In this document: piece by piece, positions 9,342 to 18,233 of the stretch | Position numbering within the stretch: position 1 is the first letter of the stretch | How the letters are laid out: each line of letters starts with the position of its first letter | From: a bacterium | GTDB lineage: Bacteria; UBA10199; DSSB01 | Reading direction: 5' to 3' | Length of the DNA stretch: 40,873 nucleotides | Assembly: GCA_035281585.1 (NCBI GenBank) | Contig: DATEDP010000011.1 | Location: 1 to 40,873, forward strand | Notes under the pieces: model-generated | Told to the model about the DNA's origin: nothing | Seen by the model: the letters and a program-made list of their open reading frames with translations, nothing else | The model's database searches: none | Translations under genes and position numbers: made by a program

Positions 9342-10247
9342 ATGAAAGTCAAAACCTCCCAGCAAATCCGGGTCGGCATCTTCGTTTTCATCGGCCTCAT
9401 CCTCTCGATGGTGGTCATCTTCCTGCTCGGCGACGGCTGGGCCATTTTTCAGCGCCAGTACAACCTCTACAGCAGCTTCAAGGACATCAGCGGCCTCAAG
9501 CTCGACGCTCCGGTTTACTTGGCCGGCATTCAGGTCGGAAGGGTCGACAGCATCGCTTTTCCCGAGAACCTGAAAGACCAGCAGGTCACGATCAAGATGA
9601 AGATCCAACATCAGTTCCGCGACCGGATCCGCCAAAACAGCACCTCCCGCATCACCACCCAGGGTTTGCTGGGCGACAAGGCCATCTTCATCTCGATGGG
9701 CAGTCCGGAGTACCCCGAGATGAAGGACGGCGATACCCTCAACGCCAAGGAGGGTCTTTCGCTCGAGGCCATCTCCGACCGCGGAACCGAGCTGCTGGAT
9801 AATGTGACCAAGCTCTCCAAGAACGTCGATGGGCTGGTCGAGGACATCCGAACCAACGAAGGCTTGGTCCATGCCTTGATCTACGACACCGAGGGTAAAG
9901 AGATCGTCCGCGATCTGGCCAAGCTCACTCAATCGGCCCAGAGCGTGGTCCGGGAGGTCCAGCAAGGCCGCGGCAGCATCCATGCCTTGATCTACGACCC
10001 GGTGGACAAAGACATCGGCAAGGCCTTCTCCCAGACCGCCGAGAACCTCAAAAACGTCTCCCGCGACTTCGCGGCGATCAGCGGAAAGATCGAGAAGGGC
10101 GAGGGCAGCGTCGGCGGCCTGATCAACGATCCCACCGTCTATTACGACCTGATGACCCTCCTGGGCAAAGCCAACCGAAACAAGATCCTGCGGACGGTCA
10201 TCCGCGCCACCTTGGCGACGAACGAGAAGGACCTGATCGAAAAGTAG
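9342..10247 (+). CDS. mlaD: MlaD family MCE-domain lipid transport protein
   Basis: The substrate-binding subunit of the Mla transporter, anchored in the inner membrane and projecting into the periplasm. The 301 residues begin MKVKTSQQIRVGIFVF with one membrane helix (about 11-30). A single MCE domain follows (about 38-115; DISGLKLDAPVYLAGIQVGRV), then a helical tail with repeated HALIYD/GGLINDP motifs that usually forms a pore-like helical bundle in MCE hexamers. I chose the ATG at 9342 because it starts right after the mlaF stop and begins with the hydrophilic stretch plus anchor. An upstream in-frame ATG lies inside mlaF. Confidence 0.95.
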   Translation: MKVKTSQQIRVGIFVFIGLILSMVVIFLLGDGWAIFQRQYNLYSSFKDISGLKLDAPVYLAGIQVGRVDSIAFPENLKDQQVTIKMKIQHQFRDRIRQNSTSRITTQGLLGDKAIFISMGSPEYPEMKDGDTLNAKEGLSLEAISDRGTELLDNVTKLSKNVDGLVEDIRTNEGLVHALIYDTEGKEIVRDLAKLTQSAQSVVREVQQGRGSIHALIYDPVDKDIGKAFSQTAENLKNVSRDFAAISGKIEKGEGSVGGLINDPTVYYDLMTLLGKANRNKILRTVIRATLATNEKDLIEK

Positions 10248-10347
10248 CGCCACGGCTATATCGCCGCAAATTAAAGCTCCTGCTCAAAAATTCACCCTTG
10301 CTTTTGAAAAATTCTTTTCCCCGCCGCCATGCCTGAAAACTATTGCA

Positions 10348-10375
10348 TTGCGCGGCTTCCAGCCTTTGCTATAAT
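10348..10375 (+). promoter_or_regulatory. Promoter of the prkA-yhbH-spoVR operon
   Basis: A perfect TATAAT (10370-10375) has TTGCGC 16 bases upstream (10348-10353). An alternative TTGCAT lies at 10343 with a longer spacer. The start of transcription would fall near 10382, leaving a leader of about 120 bases with the AGAGGA ribosome site before the ATG at 10504. The rest of the 256-base gap shows no gene. Confidence 0.6.
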
Positions 10376-10503
10376 TTGCTCAGGGAATACGCTGCGTTGT
10401 GTCACCCCTCAAGACGAGGACCATTTAGCTTTGAAAACTGCATAGAGGCGGCAGGCTCGTAAGAGTCAAAGCCGATTTCCGCACGGAAAGAAAGAGAGGA
10501 CGC

Positions 10504-12576
10504 ATGACGACGTCGGGATCGACCTTGATGGCAGAACTTCGGAATCTCCAAAACGTGCAGCTCTATCAAGATCTGAACTGGGAGGGGAGCTTCGAAGAAT
10601 ATTTGGAAATCGTCCGCCGGGATCCCAAAGTGGCCCGGTCGGCTTTCCAGCGCGTCTACGACATGATCGTCGCGCAGGGCACCGAGGAGTACAAGGAATA
10701 CAAAAAGAAGATCGTCCGTTATAAGTTCTTCGAAGATCCCTTCGAGAACGGCAAGGACGGGATCTTCGGGTTGGATCTGCACCTGATGAAGCTGGTCCAC
10801 CTCTTCAAGTCGGCGGCCAAGCGCTACGGCGCCGAGAAGCGGATCTTCCTCCTCCACGGGCCGGTCGGCTCCTCCAAGAGCACCATCGCCCGTCTCCTGA
10901 AAAAGGGAATCGAGCACTACAGCCGGACGCCCGAAGGCGCGCTTTACACCTTCAAATGGGTCAAACACCCCTCGGTCGACGCCAAGGAAGTCTTCGGCTC
11001 CTCCGAGGAGCTGCCTTGCCCGATGCACGAGGAGCCGCTGCGGCTGATCCCGCCGGAGCTGCGCAGCCGGATCACCGACGAGCTCAACAAGAAGCTGACC
11101 GACGGCTTCAAGATCGTCATCGAGGGCGATCTTTGCCCGAGCTGCCGCTATATTTTCAATGCCCTCGGCCATTACTACAAAGGCGATTGGGCCAAGGTCG
11201 TCGACAACCATATCCGAGTGAAGCGGCTGGTCTTGAGCGAGAAGGACCGGATCGGCATCGGCACTTTCCAGCCTAAGGACGAGAAGAACCAGGATTCGAC
11301 CGAGCTGACCGGCGACATCAACTACCGCAAGATCGCCGAATACGGCAGCGAGTCCGATCCCCGGGCCTTCAACTTCGATGGCGAGTTCAACATCGCCAAC
11401 CGCGGGGTGATCGAGTTCATCGAGGTTCTCAAGCTCGACGTGGCATTCCTCTACGACTTGCTCGGCGCCTCCCAGGAGCACCGGATCAAACCCAAGAAGT
11501 TCGCCCAGACCGACATCGACGAATTGATCCTCGGCCACACCAATGAGCCCGAGTACCGCAAGCTCCAGAACAACGAGTACATGGAGGCTCTCCGCGACCG
11601 CACGGTCAAGGTCGACATCCCCTACGTCACCCGGCTGGGCGAGGAAATGAAGATCTACGAGAAGGACTTCAATTCCGAAAAGATCCAGGGCAAGCACATC
11701 GCCCCCCACACCATCGAGATGGCCAGCATGTGGGCGGTTTTGACCCGGCTCGAGGAGCCGAAGAAGGCCAACCTCACCCTGCTTCAGAAGCTGAAGCTCT
11801 ACGACGGCAAGACTTTGAGCGGCTTCACCGAGGACAACGTCAAAGAGCTTCGCAAAGAGTCGACCCGCGAGGGCCTCGACGGCATCAGCCCGCGCTATAT
11901 CCAGGACAAGATCAGCAACGCCCTGGTCAAGGACGCCGAGGGCTGCGTCAACCCCTTCATGGTGCTCAACGAGCTCGAGAGCGGGCTGCGCCATCATTCG
12001 CTGATCCGCGACGAGGATCTGCGCAAGCGGATGATGGAGATGCTCTCGGTGGTGAAGGAAGAATATGAAGACATCGTGAAGAACGAAGTCCAGCGGGCGA
12101 TCTCCAGCGACGAGGAGGCCATCGGCCGGCTTTGCGCCAACTACATCGACAACGTCAAGGCCTACACCCAGAAAGAGCGGGTCCGGAACAAATACACCGG
12201 CCAGGACGAGGAGCCCGATGAGCGGCTGATGCGCTCGATCGAGGAGAAGATCGACATCCCCGAGTCGCGGAAGGACGACTTCCGCCGGGAGATCATGAAC
12301 TACATCGGCGCCTTGGCGGTCGAAGGCAAGAAGTTCGATTACAAGACCAACGAGCGGCTGCACAAGGCCTTGGAGCTCAAGCTTTTCGAGGACCAGAAGG
12401 ACTCGATCAAGCTGACCTCGCTGGTCACCAGCGTCATCGACAAGGATACCCAGGAGAAGATCGACGTGGTCAAGTCGCGGCTGATCCATAACCACGGCTA
12501 CTGCGATATCTGCGCCACCGACGTCTTGAACTACGTCGCCAGTATTTTCGCCAGAGGAGACATCAAGGGCCAGTAG
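10504..12576 (+). CDS. prkA: PrkA family serine protein kinase / AAA+ protein
   Basis: A 690-residue PrkA (YeaG-type) protein, normal length for the family. The N-terminal AAA+ module has Walker [10 protein letters not shown] (119-127) after the conserved [17 protein letters not shown]. The C-terminal half has the weakly kinase-like PrkA domain. In other bacteria PrkA acts in starvation, stationary-phase and sporulation responses; both kinase and protease-like activities have been reported. AGAGGA lies 7 bases before the ATG. The yhbH gene follows after 12 bases and spoVR after that, the classic three-gene stress module. Confidence 0.97.
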   Translation: MTTSGSTLMAELRNLQNVQLYQDLNWEGSFEEYLEIVRRDPKVARSAFQRVYDMIVAQGTEEYKEYKKKIVRYKFFEDPFENGKDGIFGLDLHLMKLVHLFKSAAKRYGAEKRIFLLHGPVGSSKSTIARLLKKGIEHYSRTPEGALYTFKWVKHPSVDAKEVFGSSEELPCPMHEEPLRLIPPELRSRITDELNKKLTDGFKIVIEGDLCPSCRYIFNALGHYYKGDWAKVVDNHIRVKRLVLSEKDRIGIGTFQPKDEKNQDSTELTGDINYRKIAEYGSESDPRAFNFDGEFNIANRGVIEFIEVLKLDVAFLYDLLGASQEHRIKPKKFAQTDIDELILGHTNEPEYRKLQNNEYMEALRDRTVKVDIPYVTRLGEEMKIYEKDFNSEKIQGKHIAPHTIEMASMWAVLTRLEEPKKANLTLLQKLKLYDGKTLSGFTEDNVKELRKESTREGLDGISPRYIQDKISNALVKDAEGCVNPFMVLNELESGLRHHSLIRDEDLRKRMMEMLSVVKEEYEDIVKNEVQRAISSDEEAIGRLCANYIDNVKAYTQKERVRNKYTGQDEEPDERLMRSIEEKIDIPESRKDDFRREIMNYIGALAVEGKKFDYKTNERLHKALELKLFEDQKDSIKLTSLVTSVIDKDTQEKIDVVKSRLIHNHGYCDICATDVLNYVASIFARGDIKGQ

Positions 12577-12588
12577 CCCGAGAGGAAC

Positions 12589-13698
12589 ATGGTTCTCAAG
12601 ATCGAACAGGACTACAACCGGTTCAAGCAGATCGTCCGCGGCAAGATCAAGCGGGAGCTGCGCAAATTCATCACCAACGGCGAGCTGATCGGCAAGCAGG
12701 GCAAGGATCTGATCAGCATTCCCTTGCCTCAAATCGACATTCCCCACTTCACCTTCGGCAGCCGCCAAAAGGGCGGGGTCGGCCAGGGCGAGGGCGCGGT
12801 CGGCGATCCGCTGGGTGCCGATCCCGACGAGGGCGGCGATCCCAAGGCCGGCAACGCCCCGGGCGACCATATCCTGGAGGTCGACATCACCCTCGAGGAG
12901 CTGGCCGAGATCATGGGCGAGGAGCTGGAGCTTCCCCGGATCGAGCCCAAGGGCAAGTCGAGCATCGTCAGCCAGCGGACCAAGTATTCCTCGCTGCGGC
13001 GGAGCGGTCCCGATTCCTTGGTCCACCGCAAGCGGACCTACAAAGAGGCCCTCAAGCGCCAGATCCTGGCCGGGACCTACAAGTCGGAGAAGCCGGTGCT
13101 GCTGCCGATCCGCGAGGACCGGCGTTATCGCTCCTGGAAGGAGGAGCGCAAGCCGGAGTTCAACGCGGTCGTGATCTACATGATGGACGTCAGCGGATCG
13201 ATGGGCTCGGAGCAGAAGGAGATCGTCCGGATCGAGTCCTTCTGGATCGATACCTGGCTGCGATCCCAGTACGACGGCCTCGAGACCCGCTACATCATCC
13301 ACGACGCGGTGGCCCGCGAGGTCGATCAAGAGACCTTCTATCATACCCGGGAATCCGGCGGCACGATCATCTCTTCGGCCTACAAGCTTTGCCTCAAGAT
13401 GATCGAGGAAGAGTACGACCCCGCCCAGTGGAACCTTTACGCCTTCCATTTCAGCGACGGCGACAACTGGTCGAGCAACGACACCCAGGAATGCCTCAAG
13501 CTGCTCAGCGAGCAGATGCTGCCCAACCTCAACCTGTTTTGTTACGGCCAGGTCGAGAGCGAATACGGCAGCGGCCAATTCCTTCGCGATTTGACCGAGC
13601 GCTACGACGGCAAGGAGGAGAGAGTCGTCGCTTCGCGGATCGAGGGCAAGGAAAAGATCTTCGAATCGATCAAGACTTTCTTGGGAAAGGGGAAATAG
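12589..13698 (+). CDS. yhbH: YhbH/YeaH family protein (DUF444, VWA-like)
   Basis: A 369-residue DUF444 protein. A Gly/Asp-rich flexible segment (about 60-95) follows the basic N-terminus. A von Willebrand A-like fold then carries the metal-site motif MDVSGSM (199-205), the family signature [11 protein letters not shown] and the terminal segment [20 protein letters not shown]. It is always found with prkA and usually spoVR; Bacillus YhbH is needed for efficient sporulation, and YeaH in enterobacteria accompanies YeaG in nitrogen starvation. GAGAGG precedes the ATG, 12 bases after the prkA stop. Confidence 0.96.
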   Translation: MVLKIEQDYNRFKQIVRGKIKRELRKFITNGELIGKQGKDLISIPLPQIDIPHFTFGSRQKGGVGQGEGAVGDPLGADPDEGGDPKAGNAPGDHILEVDITLEELAEIMGEELELPRIEPKGKSSIVSQRTKYSSLRRSGPDSLVHRKRTYKEALKRQILAGTYKSEKPVLLPIREDRRYRSWKEERKPEFNAVVIYMMDVSGSMGSEQKEIVRIESFWIDTWLRSQYDGLETRYIIHDAVAREVDQETFYHTRESGGTIISSAYKLCLKMIEEEYDPAQWNLYAFHFSDGDNWSSNDTQECLKLLSEQMLPNLNLFCYGQVESEYGSGQFLRDLTERYDGKEERVVASRIEGKEKIFESIKTFLGKGK

Positions 13699-13702
13699 CC
13701 GG

Positions 13703-15205
<1,503 letters not shown>

Positions 15206-15210
15206 AAACC

Positions 15211-15283
15211 GTCATCCTGAGCGAAGCGAAGGATCTGTGACTGGCTTGGTGGGTATGAGATCCTTCGCTTCGCTCAGGATGAC
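15211..15283. repeat. Palindromic dispersed repeat, copy 2 (perfect 26-bp arms)
   Basis: GTCATCCTGAGCGAAGCGAA plus GGATCT (15211-15236) is exactly repeated in reverse complement at 15258-15283, with a 21-base centre. It fills the gap between the convergent spoVR and purC genes and could act as a two-way terminator hairpin. It belongs to the same family as the copies at 7025 and 29007. Confidence 0.9.
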
Positions 15284-15291
15284 AATGGCCG

Positions 15292-16170
15292 CTACTTTGT
15301 AAGCTTATCCAAGGCTTCTTGGTACTTCTCGGCGGTTTTGCGGACGATGTCCTCGGGCAGGGCCGGCGGGTTCGACTTCTTATCCCATTTGATCGAGGTC
15401 AGGTAGTCCCGGACGAACTGCTTGTCGTAACTCGGCGGGTTGGACCCGGTCTTGTATTGATCGGCCGGCCAGAAACGCGAGGAATCCGGGGTCAGGACCT
15501 CGTCGATCAAGATCAGCTTGCCATCGTAGAGGCCCAGCTCGATCTTAGTGTCGGCGATGATGATCCCCCGGCTTGCGGCGTATTCGGCGGCGATCGAGTA
15601 AATCTTGAGGCAGATGTCCCGGGCCTCGGCGGCGATCTTCTCGCCGACGGTTTTCACCATCTCTTCATAGGAAATGTTCTCGTCGTGCTGGCCCTTGGGG
15701 GCCTTGGTCGAAGGCGTGAAGATCGGCTTCTCCAGCTTTTGAGCTTGAACCAAGCCCTTGGGCAGCTCGATGCCGCAAACCGTGCCGCGCTCGGTGTATT
15801 CTTGATAGCCGGTTCCCACCAGGTAGCCGCGAACGATCAGCTCGACCGGCAGCGGCTTGGCCTTCTTGACGATGACGCTGCGGCCCTCGAGCTGGCGAAG
15901 CTCGTCGGGATCCTGGGTCACCGAGCTCAAAGGGCGGTCGAGGCTGTGATTGGCCACCAAACCTTCGGTTTTCTTCAGCCAAAAATTGGAAAGCTGGGTT
16001 AGAATGACGCCCTTGCGGGGAATCGGCGTGGGCAGAATGTGATCGAAGGCCGAGATTCGGTCGCTGGCGACCAGCAAGAGCGCATCGCCCAAGTCGTAGA
16101 TATCGCGGACCTTGCCGCGGAAAAGGAGGGGAACGCTTTTGAGACGGGACTCGAGCAGGGCCTCGGCCAT
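15292..16170 (-). CDS. purC: SAICAR synthase (phosphoribosylaminoimidazole-succinocarboxamide synthase)
   Basis: Joins aspartate to CAIR using ATP to make SAICAR in de novo purine synthesis. At 292 residues it is the longer form of the enzyme. The sequence shows RGKVRDIYDL near the N-terminus, SDRISAFDHILPTPIPRKG, PVELIVRGYLVGTGYQEY, SFEEM-like NISYEEM, IIADTKIELGLYDG and DEVLTPDSSRFWPADQY, covering the ATP and substrate sites. I chose the ATG at 16170 because it follows the rpoZ stop by one base and gives the standard N-terminus MAEALLESRL. A longer frame to 16233 would run back through rpoZ. Confidence 0.97.
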   Translation of the reverse strand: MAEALLESRLKSVPLLFRGKVRDIYDLGDALLLVASDRISAFDHILPTPIPRKGVILTQLSNFWLKKTEGLVANHSLDRPLSSVTQDPDELRQLEGRSVIVKKAKPLPVELIVRGYLVGTGYQEYTERGTVCGIELPKGLVQAQKLEKPIFTPSTKAPKGQHDENISYEEMVKTVGEKIAAEARDICLKIYSIAAEYAASRGIIIADTKIELGLYDGKLILIDEVLTPDSSRFWPADQYKTGSNPPSYDKQFVRDYLTSIKWDKKSNPPALPEDIVRKTAEKYQEALDKLTK

Positions 16171-16171
16171 C

Positions 16172-16381
16172 TTAGTCAACCTTTTCGGGAAGGGATTGGC
16201 GAATGGCCCGGACCCGGCTTTCGGCGATCTCACGGAGGGCGGTGACGACGTCCTTGTTCTTGCTCACGACGAGGCGGGCGCTGCCCTTAGCCAGCTGGCG
16301 AACCCGGCGCGAGGCCAAGTGCACGAGCGCAAAGCGGTTTTCGATCTTTTCCAGACAGTCTTCGACGGTGACGCGTGCCAT
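16172..16381 (-). CDS. rpoZ: RNA polymerase omega subunit
   Basis: A 69-residue omega subunit that wraps the beta-prime tail and helps RNA polymerase assembly. It begins [30 protein letters not shown], the hallmark of the family, with the conserved ENRFxLVxLASxRxRQL helix. The C-terminus [12 protein letters not shown] is also typical, though short. AAGGA lies before the ATG. It is followed after one base by purC and should be co-transcribed with it. In many bacteria rpoZ sits next to gmk or spoT, so the pairing with purC is less usual. Confidence 0.95.
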   Translation of the reverse strand: MARVTVEDCLEKIENRFALVHLASRRVRQLAKGSARLVVSKNKDVVTALREIAESRVRAIRQSLPEKVD

Positions 16382-16422
16382 AAAAATCCTTGTATTTCAA
16401 GGTGTTGCAACTAGAGCCGGTG

Positions 16423-16451
16423 TTTATGGCTTATTTTTACGGGGATTTCAA
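16423..16451 (-). promoter_or_regulatory. Candidate sigma70 promoter for rpoZ-purC
   Basis: On the minus strand TTGAAA (16451-16446) and CATAAA (16428-16423) are separated by 17 bases, about 45 bases upstream of the rpoZ start. They fall in the short gap behind the 3' end of the 131-residue coiled-coil gene. Confidence 0.4.
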
Positions 16452-16477
16452 GAAGGATATGGGGCCTGGATCGGGAC

Positions 16478-16873
16478 TTAATGGGTCGGCTTGTTCAGCT
16501 TTTCGAGGCGTTCCAGCCGAAAGTCGATGCCTTTGAGCTGGTGATTGGTGAAGACGTATTCTTGCCGCAGGTCTTCGAACTTTTTATAAAGATCGTCGAA
16601 ACGGCCGAGGGTTTCGTGCCTAAACTCGTCGAATTCGCCCCGCAACCCACCCAATTCGCCCTCGATTTTGATAAATCGGGGTTCCACCAGTCCTCGGTAA
16701 AAATCTATCAAAAGCTCTCGAGTTTCGAGGCGCATTTCCTTGCCGAAAGCCGAAAACGCTTCTTTTAGCTCGACCTTCAGCTCGGCTTTCAAATCGGCTT
16801 TCAGCTCGGCTAACTCTTTTTTAAAGACGCCTCGAGTCAGGAACTCATCGTCCGGGTTTTTCTTCCTAGGCAT
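16478..16873 (-). CDS. Coiled-coil protein of unknown function
   Basis: A 131-residue, almost wholly helical charged protein; I do not recognise a family with confidence. After MPRKKNPDDEFLTRG a heptad-like run ELAELKADLKAELKVELKEA leads into an amphipathic middle (residues 45-75) and a second coiled coil ending in RLERLEKL. The ATG at 16873 is preceded by GAGG; a longer frame to 16987 would overlap the upstream gene and add an Arg/Trp-rich start with no clear ribosome site. It follows the 275-residue gene by 52 bases on the same strand. Such short coiled coils often act as tethers or partners, but no function is shown here. Confidence 0.75.
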   Translation of the reverse strand: MPRKKNPDDEFLTRGVFKKELAELKADLKAELKVELKEAFSAFGKEMRLETRELLIDFYRGLVEPRFIKIEGELGGLRGEFDEFRHETLGRFDDLYKKFEDLRQEYVFTNHQLKGIDFRLERLEKLNKPTH

Positions 16874-16925
16874 GGCAACCTCGCGCTTAAGCTGTTTCGA
16901 TTTTCCGAATATTTCAAGGTTTAAA

Positions 16926-17753
16926 TTATCTTCCGAAGGAACGAACCACCGCCATCGTCGTCTCGTGCTCCTTGGAGAGGAAGGCATTGGCCAGCTCGAC
17001 CGCGGATTGCTTGTTTTGGGCTACGTCCCGGATGAAGGTTTGCAGCACCGCGATGTCGTCGTTGGCTTGGGAAACGTCGTTTTGCAGGATTTGGAGCTTC
17101 TTGGCGCCTTCGGCCGAGTCGGTCTTTTGGCTCTGAATGTCTTGGGTGAGCTTGCGCTTCCGGTCTTGAATCTCTTGGACTTTCGTCATCAAAATTTGAG
17201 TCATCTGATTCGCCATCCGGGATTCGACGTGAGCGAACATCATCATGGCGAGCGAGATATTCCCGGAGCGAATGGCCAGCATCATCAAATGAACGAGGCG
17301 GTTGAGCTTGGCATCTTGGGAGAGAGTTTCGGCTTGAGCCAACCGAGCCGAGCCGGCGCTTAAATTTTGCAAGGTGCTACGGCAAATTTCCTTTTCCCAA
17401 TCGATGGGCTCCAAGGTGAGGGGATTCTGCTCGGGGAAGCTCAAGCCCCCCCGGCCTTCGATGCCGATCTCCTGGAAAAAGCGGGCGACGTCCTCGCGCG
17501 AATCCTGAGACACTTCGAGCCGGCTCTTGAGCTTAAACACCGGAAGCTCGACCGGCTCGGGGTCGAGGAGGGTGTCGCCGCGACCGGCGGAGAGGATGCA
17601 GCCGCCATTTTGGAGGTTGTTCAAGAGTGCCGATTGGGGAGAGGCCGGGCCGAAGCCGCAGGCCGAAGTCTTCATGCGCGGCGCCGTGCTCGCGGCTCCT
17701 CCTTGCCAATTTTCGATTTGTTTCTCGATCAAGATTTTCATCGAGGTCAACAT
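16926..17753 (-). CDS. Helical protein of unknown function
   Basis: A 275-residue protein without a recognised domain. It has no signal peptide. The N-terminal third is Gly/Ser/Pro-rich with several Cys (33, 52 region). The middle (about 135-200) holds Met-rich amphipathic helices (HLMMLAIRSGNISLAMMMF), and the C-terminal 100 residues are coiled-coil-like with many Gln, Lys and Asp residues. This mix is seen in some secreted or translocated helical proteins, but no secretion genes lie nearby. GGAGG precedes the ATG and follows a strong terminator-like hairpin (17771-17794) almost directly, so expression may depend on reading through that hairpin. Neighbours on the same strand are a 53-residue protein and the 131-residue coiled-coil protein. 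Confidence 0.75.
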   Translation of the reverse strand: MLTSMKILIEKQIENWQGGAASTAPRMKTSACGFGPASPQSALLNNLQNGGCILSAGRGDTLLDPEPVELPVFKLKSRLEVSQDSREDVARFFQEIGIEGRGGLSFPEQNPLTLEPIDWEKEICRSTLQNLSAGSARLAQAETLSQDAKLNRLVHLMMLAIRSGNISLAMMMFAHVESRMANQMTQILMTKVQEIQDRKRKLTQDIQSQKTDSAEGAKKLQILQNDVSQANDDIAVLQTFIRDVAQNKQSAVELANAFLSKEHETTMAVVRSFGR

Positions 17754-17770
17754 GGTTCCTCCTTCAAAAA

Positions 17771-17794
17771 GCCCCGGCCGGCAAAGGCCGGGGC
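17771..17794 (-). terminator. Rho-independent terminator or attenuator between two unknown genes
   Basis: A perfect 9-bp stem GCCCCGGCC / GGCCGGGGC with a 6-base loop. On the minus strand it is followed at once by TTTTT and then GAAGGAGG, the ribosome site of the 275-residue gene. It can end transcription from the 53-residue gene, but it also stands directly in front of the next gene. Confidence 0.75.
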
Positions 17795-17839
17795 CCCGTG
17801 TTTTTCTCGCGTCACGCGACGGAGAGGTGAATGTCGGTT

Positions 17840-18001
17840 TTAAACTCGGATCATGAGCTGGTAATTTTTTTGGACTTGGCGAACTTGGCGATCGAGACCC
17901 AGGTAGCGGCCCTGCTCGACGCTTTGGACCATTCGCGACTTGAGCTGACGGATTTTTTCTTCGATTCGCTTTTTCTCTTCGTGAAGAGCTTCGGGCTTCA
18001 T
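17840..18001 (-). CDS. Small coiled-coil protein of unknown function (53 residues)
   Basis: A short gene encoding MKPEALHEEKKRIEEKIRQL and so on, ending in QLMIRV. The first half is a charged helix with heptad spacing; the second half is basic and Gln-rich. AGGAGG lies 5 bases before the ATG on the minus strand, a stronger ribosome site than most neighbours have, and a clean terminator follows 45 bases after the stop, which argues that it is real. The upstream gap to 18178 holds an AT-rich block (18075-18109) in otherwise GC-rich DNA, with TAATTGAAATTA at 18082-18093, a plausible promoter or operator region. I cannot name a function. Confidence 0.65.
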   Translation of the reverse strand: MKPEALHEEKKRIEEKIRQLKSRMVQSVEQGRYLGLDRQVRQVQKNYQLMIRV

Positions 18002-18177
18002 GGAGGCCTCCTGATCGGCTGATGGCGGGAGGCGATGCAGGGCGGGTGCCGAAGTGGGTCGATTTCGGGATACCTTATAAGTAATTGAAATTATTGTAAT
18101 TTATTAGATAGCTTCGGAGAGCGCCAGGGGGCGGCGCGGCCGGATTTCCTTCCCGGTGTCCGAATTTAAGACTGGGT

Positions 18178-18209
18178 AAAAAAAAGCCGCTTCCCAAAGG
18201 AAGCGGCTT
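18178..18209 (-). terminator. Terminator of the CSLREA/DUF11 operon
   Basis: An 11-bp stem AAGCCGCTTCC (18184-18194) / GGAAGCGGCTT (18199-18209) with a CAAA loop. Read on the minus strand it is followed by a run of eight T. It lies 24 bases after the stop of the last secreted-protein gene, a textbook intrinsic terminator. Confidence 0.92.
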
Positions 18210-18233
18210 CCCGGAGTGCCCCTCAGGAATTTC

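Noticed and set aside
10402-13578. A 1058-codon open frame on the minus strand
   Set aside because: It is antisense to prkA and yhbH, which are certain, and it crosses the prkA promoter. Its composition is typical of a shadow frame.
16478-18001. Type III secretion chaperone and translocator genes
   Set aside because: The sizes and the Met-rich helices are suggestive, but no recognisable secretion component, chaperone signature or translocator domain is present in or near the locus.
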